Below are positions 8,339 through 15,509 of a DNA stretch of 64,000 nucleotides, in pieces. The notes under the pieces were generated by a model, which was not told where the DNA came from, did not search any database, and worked only from the letters and a program-made list of their open reading frames with translations. Both the position numbers and the translations under genes were made by a program. Source of the stretch: Cerasicoccus sp. TK19100 (GTDB taxonomy: Bacteria; Verrucomicrobiota; Verrucomicrobiia; Opitutales; Cerasicoccaceae); assembly GCF_027257155.1 (NCBI RefSeq), contig NZ_JAPWDU010000001.1, forward strand, positions 124,001-188,000, in the 5' to 3' direction. The number at the start of each line of letters is the position of its first letter. Position 1 is the stretch's first letter.

Positions 8339-9342
8339 CAGATAAGAACAGTCATTCAATTTCTACCGAAGCCGCCCAGACACAACACCGTCGGGCGGTT
8401 TTTCGTCAGCATCTACAACAAGCCATCACACAGGCAAAAGATTGGCCGAGAAAACCCAAGGCCAGCTTGAAAATACCTCCCAAACCCCACGGTTGGTTGC
8501 TCCCCATCCTCATTGATTGCGAGAGTCGATGCTGGGGCCGCTGGGACCACTGGACAAAAGTCAAATTGGCTGGTGATCTTATTGACGAAACTATCCCGCA
8601 GATTGTGTTTGAGCAGGGCAATACTTCCCTTGCCCGCAAGATGCACGAGAACGCCTTGAATAGTATCACGGGAGCGGGTGACTGGCGGGGGTGGTCTGGC
8701 TGGGAGAATTTCAACTACTACCTTGATTGGCTCCTCTACGCCTTTGGCCATCAGGGACAAGCCGAACCACCCAAGGAACCTGTGGCAGGTGCCTTCTCCC
8801 GCTTGTATCAAACCTTCTGTTTGGAAGCCATGCTCGCATGGCCGCAGGATATTTTCGGGGACTTACTGGCTGATAACGCTCACGGCAGACGCTCGGGATT
8901 CTATCCCACCCCTCATCATGTTGTCGAGATGATGACCAGACTCACCTTTGGGGTCGATGAGGATTCCCGATTGAAATCTTTCTGCGACCCATGTTTGGGA
9001 ACGGGCCGGATGCCCCTTCATGCCAGCAACTACACGTATCGCCTCTACGGCCAAGATATAGACCCCACCGTGATTAAGGCGGCATTGGTGAACGGGTATT
9101 GTTTCGCCCCTTGGCTCGTAAGACCGCTCTTTGACGATGACTCCACCAATAGCGCCGCTCTTTCGGATGCCATGACCGAGCAAGCAGAAGGTAATCCCGC
9201 AGTTGGAGCCTACCTGAATGACACCGTGCACGATGACGCCCAGCAATACGCCTTTGAACCGATCAAGAAGCGACGAAAGAAGGGCGAGCCTGAAGTCATG
9301 CAGGGTTTGTTGTTCAAGCACCTCGACGATCAGAGCCGATAA
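8335..9342 (+). CDS. Methyltransferase-fold protein lacking a clear NPPY motif
   Basis: This 335-aa protein uses a GTG start at 8335 that overlaps the previous stop. It contains YPTPHHVVEMMTRL followed by FCDPCLGTGRMPLHAS, the SAM-binding motif I region of N6-adenine methyltransferases. YRLYGQDIDPTVIKAALVNG follows, with the acidic motif II. The expected catalytic (N/D)PPY is absent; the corresponding stretch reads NGYCFAPWL. This family is common on conjugative plasmids and is often labelled an N-6 DNA methylase. Methylation activity is doubtful here, and a DNA-binding or host-interaction role is possible. The gene converges on the integrase gene with a 13-nt overlap. Confidence 0.75.
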   Translation: MTDKNSHSISTEAAQTQHRRAVFRQHLQQAITQAKDWPRKPKASLKIPPKPHGWLLPILIDCESRCWGRWDHWTKVKLAGDLIDETIPQIVFEQGNTSLARKMHENALNSITGAGDWRGWSGWENFNYYLDWLLYAFGHQGQAEPPKEPVAGAFSRLYQTFCLEAMLAWPQDIFGDLLADNAHGRRSGFYPTPHHVVEMMTRLTFGVDEDSRLKSFCDPCLGTGRMPLHASNYTYRLYGQDIDPTVIKAALVNGYCFAPWLVRPLFDDDSTNSAALSDAMTEQAEGNPAVGAYLNDTVHDDAQQYAFEPIKKRRKKGEPEVMQGLLFKHLDDQSR

Positions 9343-10955
9343 GATAACTTTTTCCAAGGTGAAATCGTTACTGGAAACTCAATTCTCTGCACAGCCTCAT
9401 CAAGCACCTTCAATGCGTGCCCATTACCATATTTTCCTCCGGTAGTTTTACGGGAGTGTCCAGTCAGAGCATCATTTATATCATCAGGAATCATCGTATT
9501 CCGGCAGAGGTCTTTAAAAGTATGGCGGAAACTGTGGAATACCTTTCGAGTGTCTTCAACGCCGCAGTGTGTTCTCAGATAGGTATTCACCCACCTAGAG
9601 AAATAGTGAGTCCGCCGCCCTTGATAAGGTTTTAAATCAGGGAATAGCCATTGCTCACCAGCTAATTTCATTTTGGCAACATAATCAATGAACCCTAGCT
9701 GTATGACATCGCGGTGCAAGGGAACCTTTCGGATGCTGTATCTATTTTTAACCCGCTTATTTTTATCAGCGTAAATACTTATGTAGGTAACATTGCCTTC
9801 TTGTATTACATCCTTTGGATACAAGTTTCCCAGCTCATCCATCCTTGCGCCTGTGTATAGGGCTAATAAGGGAATCCAATAACATGCTTCTTTACCTCCA
9901 AGGTCATAGCGCTTGTTCAGCAAATACACAGGTGAATACTCAAATATGTGCTTAAGGTCAGTATGATCGAAAGGTTGGCGTTCATCGGGGTCAATTTCAG
10001 GCAATTCTTCCTTAATGCCTAAAGCAGGATTTTTGGCGATAATTTCCTCTTCGACACACCAGCTTAATAAAGAGCTTATTGCAGTCAGGGCGTTGTTGAT
10101 ACTCTTTGGTTTTAAACGTGGAACCTCCTGATCGTCGTAATGTTGAATGATTTCAGTAAAAGTTAATTCCGGGTGCTTGTTACCCAACTTGCTCGGCATC
10201 TTTCTGAGAGTATCCCTGAATCCTCGAATCTGTTTTGTCGTGATCTCATGGATCATGGGATCACCATTCAGATACTCTGAGAATCTTTTGACCTCATTAC
10301 GCCACTGTTTTCGGGTGCGTTCTGGTCTTGGTTTTTCACGCTCCCATTCTTCAAGAACTGCTGAAAGGCGCTTGCCTGGCTCAGGCTTGGATGACTGTAT
10401 TCCCTTTTCCGGCAAATAGACCATTTGGTGAGCTTGAATATCTGTATTGCGATTTAGCATTTCCTCCAGCCGCTGAATGTCTGCCTGCCAGAGGTAGTAA
10501 GCCATGAGCCTCCAGTCCCGAGTATCCGTTGGTATATCAAGACCAAACTCATTCATCTGACGATTTGCCCATTGGGCGTCATCTTTATAGGAGACACTTT
10601 GAATTTGATTGGAGCGCTTTTGAATTTGGAGTTCCAAGTCTTTTGAGGGTGGTTTTATTCCGTTAATGACTCTGCGTTCAAAATCTCTATTTAAGGCGCG
10701 CCGTCGCCAATTTTCCGCTATTGCTTGGGCATGTTTATGGCCGAATGTGTCCATAGCCTCCTTAAGCTGATTAAATAGCTCATGGACATCCGCCATCAGT
10801 GGAAGTGCCCGACGCTTAGCCACGGTAGCTTTTCGAGTTTTTAGCGAAATACTAAATTCTTGCTGTCCACGGAAAGCAGGTTTTAGCGCCAAAGGAATGC
10901 GTTGTCTATAGTAGTATCCAGATGGGCGTTTTTGAAGGTGGGGCATCGACCGCAC
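9330..10955 (-). CDS. Tyrosine-type site-specific integrase
   Basis: This 541-aa protein has a phage-integrase catalytic domain at the C-terminus. The Arg lies in LYTGARMDELGNL (about residue 370), H-x-x-R in HSFRHTF (about 473-476), GH in ALTGHSRK, and the likely nucleophile Tyr in GGKYG (about 508). The N-terminus (LQKRPSGYYYRQRIPLALK) matches the arm-binding start of long proteobacterial integrases. It would integrate and excise the element at an att site, often a tRNA 3' end; a tRNA fragment lies at 40.9 kb. Four GTGTAGCA repeats lie in the 240 bp upstream. Confidence 0.93.
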   Translation of the reverse strand: MRSMPHLQKRPSGYYYRQRIPLALKPAFRGQQEFSISLKTRKATVAKRRALPLMADVHELFNQLKEAMDTFGHKHAQAIAENWRRRALNRDFERRVINGIKPPSKDLELQIQKRSNQIQSVSYKDDAQWANRQMNEFGLDIPTDTRDWRLMAYYLWQADIQRLEEMLNRNTDIQAHQMVYLPEKGIQSSKPEPGKRLSAVLEEWEREKPRPERTRKQWRNEVKRFSEYLNGDPMIHEITTKQIRGFRDTLRKMPSKLGNKHPELTFTEIIQHYDDQEVPRLKPKSINNALTAISSLLSWCVEEEIIAKNPALGIKEELPEIDPDERQPFDHTDLKHIFEYSPVYLLNKRYDLGGKEACYWIPLLALYTGARMDELGNLYPKDVIQEGNVTYISIYADKNKRVKNRYSIRKVPLHRDVIQLGFIDYVAKMKLAGEQWLFPDLKPYQGRRTHYFSRWVNTYLRTHCGVEDTRKVFHSFRHTFKDLCRNTMIPDDINDALTGHSRKTTGGKYGNGHALKVLDEAVQRIEFPVTISPWKKLSYRL

Positions 10956-10968
10956 GCGTATTCTCCTT

Positions 10969-11173
10969 GTGTAGCAAAATTAACCTTTGTGTGTAGCAAG
11001 GAGACGTGACCCTCTGTTTGGGAGCGACAAGGGATTGATTCTATTGGTGTTTTTCCGAGAATTGGTTGCGGGGGCTGGTTGCAACCACAGATTGTACATA
11101 CCATAGAAATCAATCACTTAGCGGCTAAATCGCGCTCTTGATACGGCTCCAGTGTAGCAAGGCTGTGTAGCAG
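10969..11173. repeat. Four GTGTAGCA direct repeats upstream of the integrase gene
   Basis: GTGTAGCAA occurs at 10969-10977, 10991-10999 and 11152-11160, and GTGTAGCAG at 11165-11173. The copies fall in two pairs (spacing 22 bp and 13 bp) between the integrase start and the HTH gene. They could be integrase arm-type sites or sites for a regulator. The flanking 10,956-11,277 otherwise holds no gene. Confidence 0.55.
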
Positions 11174-11277
11174 AAAAAGGGCTAATTACTGCCCCTGTGG
11201 GTAACTTATTGGCTCTTTATCGATGCATCTGGATACAGATCATTGATTGTATGATGCTATACTTTTACAACCTCCGC

Positions 11278-11805
11278 ATGAAACTTGCAGAGTATCTGAT
11301 AAAAACACGAATGAGACCCAGCGAGTTTGCAAAATTGATCGGAGTCACCCGCATGAGTATCCACCGCTACATCACAGAAGACAGGGTGCCCGAGCCACAT
11401 ATTATCAGTCGTATTGCCCGTGTGACTCGGGGTAACGTCACTGCCGGAGATTTTCCTCCTCCGAAAAAATCTGTGACCTCTTTGCCCGTCAAAGCCAGCC
11501 CAGAGCAGGACAATCGTAAGCCTTATCCTTGGGAGCGCCGAAACTCTTACTGTTTTGATGAAGCAGATCGCAGATTGCGACGGATGATGCAACAACCACG
11601 CGAAGGAGACGGTTTAAGCCCACCTCTCAAACATGCCATTCTGGTGTTGGGAGAACGGGTGGAGACCGATTTGAACAAGCGCCATTTCCGGCTGGACCAT
11701 CGTATTGTGGATGCCCGGGAAATCGTCCGCCAAGCCAATAGAGTCTTAGTCAAGAAAGGCCAGTCACCGATTTCCTATCCGGGCGTTAATCCCATCGACA
11801 ACTGA
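11278..11805 (+). CDS. Helix-turn-helix (XRE/Cro-like) regulator
   Basis: The ATG at 11278 gives 175 aa. It begins with MKLAEYLIKTRMRPSEFAKL followed by VTRMSIHRYITEDRVPEP, a Cro/XRE-type HTH. A linker and a helical C-terminal half (LKHAILVLGERVETDLNKRHF) come next. An in-frame start further up (11197) exists, but the HTH begins at 11278. It lies between the integrase and the minus-strand small-protein operon and may regulate either. Its stop is 2 bp from the convergent 65-aa gene. The function of the C-terminal half is unknown. Confidence 0.7.
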   Translation: MKLAEYLIKTRMRPSEFAKLIGVTRMSIHRYITEDRVPEPHIISRIARVTRGNVTAGDFPPPKKSVTSLPVKASPEQDNRKPYPWERRNSYCFDEADRRLRRMMQQPREGDGLSPPLKHAILVLGERVETDLNKRHFRLDHRIVDAREIVRQANRVLVKKGQSPISYPGVNPIDN

Positions 11806-11807
11806 TC

Positions 11808-12005
11808 TCAGCGCCCCATTGTCTTCCCGTGGTCAGGGGAGTCTTCTTGCTCCAACTCAAATTGCTTGGCTAGTTGACGTTTCAAGGTGGCAACAGGGTG
11901 TTTGATTGATTGCTCCAATTCCTGAATGGCCGCCGGAGGTTCCGGCATTAGCTGCCTCATGGCATCCAGCTTCTGCTGAAAACTTTGTAATAGGTTTTTC
12001 TTCAC
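11808..12005 (-). CDS. Small protein with KKNLL start
   Basis: This 65-aa, mostly helical and charged protein begins MKKNLLQSFQQKL and ends DHGKTMGR. The start resembles the KRNLL motif of its operon neighbours, and the basic tail is a weaker version of theirs. It is the last gene of a five-gene minus-strand operon that begins with the sigma-like gene at 13.8 kb; only 1 nt separates it from the preceding gene. No family is recognised. Confidence 0.6.
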   Translation of the reverse strand: MKKNLLQSFQQKLDAMRQLMPEPPAAIQELEQSIKHPVATLKRQLAKQFELEQEDSPDHGKTMGR

Positions 12006-12006
12006 T

Positions 12007-12222
12007 TTATCTCATGGGTTCCCGTCCGCGCTTAGGCGTGGGGGTGGTGGAGCGCAGTTGGCGTCCAGTCAGCAAGTTTCGCTTGCCGTTGGCGGGGAGT
12101 GGCCGACTCATCACCTCGCAGGCTTTGGCTATTGCTTCATCGGTGAAGCAAGGCCCACGCGAATAGAAATACGCCAATCGGTTAATATCGCGCTGATAGG
12201 CGCTGTCCGTATCCTTTGACAT
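12007..12222 (-). CDS. Small protein with KRNLL motif and GR-x-x-x-R tail
   Basis: The ATG at 12222 gives 71 aa; longer in-frame starts run into the upstream gene and are less likely. The protein begins MSKDTDSAYQRDINRLAYFY, a helical stretch. It contains KRNLL at residues 48-52 and ends TPKRGREPMR. It sits 10 nt downstream of the 242-aa gene and 1 nt ahead of the 65-aa gene. Nothing in it indicates an enzymatic activity. Confidence 0.6.
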   Translation of the reverse strand: MSKDTDSAYQRDINRLAYFYSRGPCFTDEAIAKACEVMSRPLPANGKRNLLTGRQLRSTTPTPKRGREPMR

Positions 12223-12232
12223 GATAACTTTA

Positions 12233-12961
12233 CTAGCGACTGCGCCCGCGTTCCTTTTGACGCGTAGGTGTTTTGTGCTGGGTGGGGGTGGGCAGCTTGG
12301 ACTGGTTTTCACGCCCCTCCAGTAAATTACGCTTTGGGGTGCTCGGTTTATCCGTTTGCTTAGTGGAGCTACCTGCCTGTTTGGCAGGTGTTGCCGGACG
12401 CACAAAGGTTCTATCGCCTAATTTTATGACTTGGGGCAGTTCGGGTTTTGTTGGCTTTGGCGCATCCATCTTACTCGCATGTTTGGCCTGAGCTTCTTTA
12501 ACCTTGGCCTCTTTTGCAGCCTGAACCTGTTTTACCGCTTCGGGGGTGCGAACGAAAGTCTTGCCACTGGGCAATTTAATCACATCCGGCATGGCGGGGC
12601 CTGTTGGCTGATAGGCAGATTTATGTTTATCTTCTGCCGCTTTGCCCGGAGCCTCCTTTTTTAAGCTCTGCTCTTTCAATAAATCTTTTTTGGGAGCGTT
12701 GTTTTGTTTGCCAAGTATAGTGTGTATTTCCGCCTTTTTATCGGCAATGCCTTCCCGAGATGCTGTTTTGCCACCGGCCATGCCCCGGGCCAGCGTATCC
12801 ATCTGTTTGCGGGTCAATGGTTCTTTTTGCGGTGAGTTGGTAACCGCTCGTAGCTTATACAGGTTTTCTTGATACTTGGCAGGATCACGATCCGCCATCA
12901 GAAAAGCGAGGTCTCGCTCGGTATGCTCGGAGAGCAGGTTGCGTTTGGGAATGTAGTCCAT
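12233..12961 (-). CDS. Disordered protein with two KRNLL motifs, an internal repeat and an RGRSR tail
   Basis: This 242-aa protein is rich in Lys, Pro, Ala and Gln and is probably largely disordered. KRNLL occurs near the start (MDYIPKRNLLSEH) and again near the end (TPKRNLLEGRE). An internal duplication pairs PDVIKLPSGKTFVRTPEAVK with PQVIKLGDRTFVRPATPAK. The last residues are KERGRSR. N-terminal motif, repeats and basic tail together suggest a scaffold or secreted substrate, not an enzyme. It is the third gene of the sigma-led operon. No database family is recognised. Confidence 0.65.
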   Translation of the reverse strand: MDYIPKRNLLSEHTERDLAFLMADRDPAKYQENLYKLRAVTNSPQKEPLTRKQMDTLARGMAGGKTASREGIADKKAEIHTILGKQNNAPKKDLLKEQSLKKEAPGKAAEDKHKSAYQPTGPAMPDVIKLPSGKTFVRTPEAVKQVQAAKEAKVKEAQAKHASKMDAPKPTKPELPQVIKLGDRTFVRPATPAKQAGSSTKQTDKPSTPKRNLLEGRENQSKLPTPTQHKTPTRQKERGRSR

Positions 12962-13015
12962 TGTATGAAGTGGGTTCAGATAAGTATACGTAGCCGACCA
13001 TCTCCATATCCGGGC

Positions 13016-13231
13016 CTAGCGATTTTTTTCGCGTCCTTTTGAAATGGTTTTTGTGTTTTGGGGACTACGACGAGGTAATTCCGGCTTTCTGACGCGTTTT
13101 ACCGGGGTTTCCTTGGCGATGCCTGACATGACTTTATCAATCAAATGAGCAGGCGGTGGCTTCCCCTGTAAACGAGCCAAGGCCGCTGCGTCCCTCTTGG
13201 TGAACGTCTTTCTGTCATTCGGCTCACTCAT
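13016..13231 (-). CDS. Small basic protein with KGREKNR tail
   Basis: This 71-aa protein starts MSEPNDRKTFTKRDAAALAR, has a short helical middle (PPPAHLIDKVMSGIAK) and a very basic C-terminal third ending TISKGREKNR. Its start overlaps the end of the sigma-like gene by 8 nt, so translation is coupled. It lacks KRNLL but carries the shared basic tail. The opening resembles an anti-sigma or sigma-coupled accessory protein only by position; that role is speculation. Confidence 0.6.
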   Translation of the reverse strand: MSEPNDRKTFTKRDAAALARLQGKPPPAHLIDKVMSGIAKETPVKRVRKPELPRRSPQNTKTISKGREKNR

Positions 13232-13814
13232 GATTATCCTCCATTGCTAAATACTCGCCGCAGTGTTCACGAACCTGCTTGATCCAGTCATGAACGGTTG
13301 AAGGGGCGGAGGCGAGCTTTTCCGCCACCTCCGCCACCGTGTAGCCGTAGCGGTGAAACAACCAAAAGGCTTGCTTGTGGCGTTCCTCCAATTCCAGTCC
13401 GGGGAATAACTCCCAAAATCGCTGCTTTAAGGCATCTTCTTCCCGCTGATTGGCGGGTTCTGGAAAGAACGACACTGGGTCTGGTTCCGGCAACTCATCC
13501 GTATAACCCACGAACGATCGGGTGTTACGGGCGCGGACATGATCCACGTATAGTTGGTAGGCTCGGTGACGCACCATCGGCAGGTGATCGTATTTTTCCG
13601 GGGGAAAGGTTTTATAAACGCTGACCCATAGCTGCTGAAAAAGGTTTTCCGCTTCTTGGTAATCCCCGCAGCAATCCTCCAGATACCACAGAATATACCC
13701 GCCCAGCTTCTCCATCGCCGCACGCAGTAATGCTTCCTGATCGGTGGTAATGGCTGCCGATCTTTCCGCCAGCAGGTTGCGTTTCATGGCGAGCATCATG
13801 GGCATGGGTGCCAC
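13224..13814 (-). CDS. Sigma-70 (ECF-like) family protein with N-terminal KRNLL tag
   Basis: This protein is up to 196 aa. MKRNLLAERS at an internal Met (13787) is a likely alternative start, and no Shine-Dalgarno decides between them. Residues about 50-100 (AENLFQQLWVSVYKTFPPEK, then RAYQLYVDHVRARNT) resemble sigma region 2. Residues about 160-190 (HRYGYTVAEVAEKL, then SAPSTVHDWIKQVREH) form a region-4 HTH. It would direct RNA polymerase to specific promoters or have been repurposed as a DNA-binding protein. It heads the operon of KRNLL / G-R-x-R proteins, and itself carries the KRNLL motif that they share, which is unusual for a sigma factor. Confidence 0.7.
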   Translation of the reverse strand: MAPMPMMLAMKRNLLAERSAAITTDQEALLRAAMEKLGGYILWYLEDCCGDYQEAENLFQQLWVSVYKTFPPEKYDHLPMVRHRAYQLYVDHVRARNTRSFVGYTDELPEPDPVSFFPEPANQREEDALKQRFWELFPGLELEERHKQAFWLFHRYGYTVAEVAEKLASAPSTVHDWIKQVREHCGEYLAMEDNHE

Positions 13815-13939
13815 AATAGCAATGAATAATCCGTGAGTCTGATGAATTTCAACAAAATGACATAGGTGCCGGATAGACGCAGCATGTCTTCCGTATCCTC
13901 CTACGAACCTTCAATCATAATCATTAAACAAAGTTAAAT

Positions 13940-14308
13940 ATGTCAGACGAAAAACGTAATCTTCTTGAAGAAAACAAAGGAAGTAAAGGCCTGCGCCTGG
14001 ATCGAATTGCATCGGGTCCGGTTTCCGCCCGGGTTTTCCTAAACTCCACTGAAAAAGGGCAGATGCTTTCCGCCACAGTTTCTCGCAGCTATCGGGGGCA
14101 GGACGGGGAGTGGAAAAACACCAATACCTACGGTTCCCGCGATTTGCTGCATCTATCCTCGGTGGCTCAACGCACTCACGAATACATGGAAAATAATCGG
14201 GAGATGGAATCATATAACGATTCCGAGAAAGGCAAGTCACCCGAGGAGCCAGTCAAGGACGCTCCAGATGTGTTAGCCCGGCAGAAGGACAAAGGACGAA
14301 GCCGCTAA
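13940..14308 (+). CDS. Plasmid-type small protein with KRNLL start and KGRSR tail
   Basis: This 122-aa protein begins MSDEKRNLLEENKG and ends ARQKDKGRSR, so it has both shared tags. The middle reads VSARVFLNSTEKGQMLSATV, SRSYRGQDGEWKNTNTYGSR and DLLHLSSVAQRTHEYM. That resembles a short protein family common near conjugation genes of many plasmids (beta-rich core, then a helix). I do not know its function; ssDNA binding is a guess. It is transcribed divergently from the sigma-led operon across a 125-bp gap. Confidence 0.7.
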   Translation: MSDEKRNLLEENKGSKGLRLDRIASGPVSARVFLNSTEKGQMLSATVSRSYRGQDGEWKNTNTYGSRDLLHLSSVAQRTHEYMENNREMESYNDSEKGKSPEEPVKDAPDVLARQKDKGRSR

Positions 14309-14311
14309 TTC

Positions 14312-14328
14312 GTATACATGAGGTATAC
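14312..14328. promoter_or_regulatory. GTATAC-N5-GTATAC operator candidate
   Basis: Two GTATAC hexamers (14312-14317 and 14323-14328) lie immediately ahead of the AbrB-like start at 14331. AbrB/MazE-type antitoxins often autoregulate from such palindromes. The same hexamer pair occurs at 784-797. Confidence 0.4.
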
Positions 14329-14330
14329 CC

Positions 14331-14486
14331 ATGACCATTGTTGAACTGAACGCCAAAGGTGCGATCATATTGCCGGAAACGCTGGAATGCCGCCGGAATC
14401 AGGTGCGATATTTCCAACTCGCCGAGACTAAGAAAGGGCTGGTTCTAACGCCCGTGACGATCAAACCCGCACGGACTACAGGTTAG
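14331..14486 (+). CDS. AbrB/MazE-like small DNA-binding protein
   Basis: This 51-residue ORF reads MTIVELNAKGAIILPETLE and, after a charged stretch, ends QLAETKKGLVLTPV plus a short tail. The V-x-L-x-AKG-x-I-x-LP-x-x-L pattern is the swapped-hairpin AbrB/SpoVT fold of antitoxins and transition-state regulators. The N-terminus sits directly behind the GTATAC repeats. There is no obvious partner toxin downstream, where two hairpins follow, so it may be a solitary regulator. It is too short for most automatic callers. Confidence 0.6.
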   Translation: MTIVELNAKGAIILPETLECRRNQVRYFQLAETKKGLVLTPVTIKPARTTG

Positions 14487-14588
14487 CCAGTAAGTTCCGA
14501 TTCCACAAAGCCCGGATTCATGCAGAGTCCGGGCTATGTGTTGAATGTGGTAGAATACCGCAGTTATTATCTCCGAATATTTTCAGGC

Positions 14589-14615
14589 AAACCCCTCTAA
14601 TAAGAGGGGTTTTTC
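14589..14615 (+). terminator. Rho-independent terminator
   Basis: A perfect 10-bp stem AAACCCCTCT/AGAGGGGTTT (14589-14598 and 14603-14612) with a 4-nt loop is followed by TTC. A second hairpin, AGCCCGGA/TCCGGGCT, without a T-tract, lies about 70 nt upstream. Together they end the unit containing the 122-aa and AbrB-like genes. Confidence 0.8.
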
Positions 14616-14696
14616 TATTAATAGATATTCGTAGGGAACAGATTTTAACAGAACTGTTCTCGCTTTGGTGATAGATCAACTTGAAGCCTTTAGCCT

Positions 14697-15509
14697 ATGA
14701 AATCCTGTATGCTTGCCACGCTACTCTTGCCTGCCTTGTTGCAGGCACAGCCCACCGCGCCAAATGCCGAACCTCTGACCAATCAGCAGGCCGACGCCAT
14801 CGTCGCTACCGATATGGCCGCCCGCAAGGCAAAGCAGGAGGCGAACGCACCTGTGTTTCGGGTATTGGAGCGCCGCTCTATTGTGCTGCCGGATCGCACC
14901 GTGACGATGAACCGTGTAGCCCCGCCCAATGCGTCCAGTTTCACAGAGCGTCCGCAATCACCGGAAATGAGCCCCGCCGAGCGTCAAGCTTTACAGGAAG
15001 AAATGGCGACCATCAAAACCGTTTCCTTGAGTGTTTGGGTGTATGACCGCAGCGTATCGCGGCTCGTCTGGCATCATGAAGGTCAACCCTATGTGGCTTG
15101 GGTGCCCGCCGACCTGAACCCATGCCGCACCATTCGGGATTTTACCGTGGGCGATCAGCACTATCAGTTGTCTATGTTCCTGCAAAATGAAGACATCGAG
15201 GCGTTAAAGGAGCGCCAAGAGGCGGCCCGACAGGAGGGCGTAGATTATCCCATGCCGCAAATCCCCGCCTTGCCCGAGTCGCAAGAAGGAGTGACGGAAT
15301 ATTTCGTGGAAAGCGAGAGCCCGAATACTCCACTGAACGCCGCTGCCTTTGACGGCATTGAGGCGCTGTTGGCCTACATGGATGCCAGCCACGAGAGTCT
15401 GGTGAATGCCCTGCAACGACAGGAGGCGATCTCCGAGGCTCGTAAGCGCTATCAGGCCGCCAATCCCCCCTCCCAAAACGTGCAAATCAACTACTGGAAC
15501 GAAGAATGA
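14697..15509 (+). CDS. Exported protein of unknown function
   Basis: This 270-aa protein has an N-terminal signal peptide (MKSCMLATLLLPALLQAQ). The mature part contains a strand-rich segment (TVSLSVWVYDRSVSRLVWHH) and long acidic helical stretches. The stop overlaps the start of the 1249-aa secreted protein (ATGA), so the two are translationally coupled and probably act together at the cell surface or in the periplasm. No family is recognised. It opens a plus-strand block of exported proteins. Confidence 0.7.
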   Translation: MKSCMLATLLLPALLQAQPTAPNAEPLTNQQADAIVATDMAARKAKQEANAPVFRVLERRSIVLPDRTVTMNRVAPPNASSFTERPQSPEMSPAERQALQEEMATIKTVSLSVWVYDRSVSRLVWHHEGQPYVAWVPADLNPCRTIRDFTVGDQHYQLSMFLQNEDIEALKERQEAARQEGVDYPMPQIPALPESQEGVTEYFVESESPNTPLNAAAFDGIEALLAYMDASHESLVNALQRQEAISEARKRYQAANPPSQNVQINYWNEE

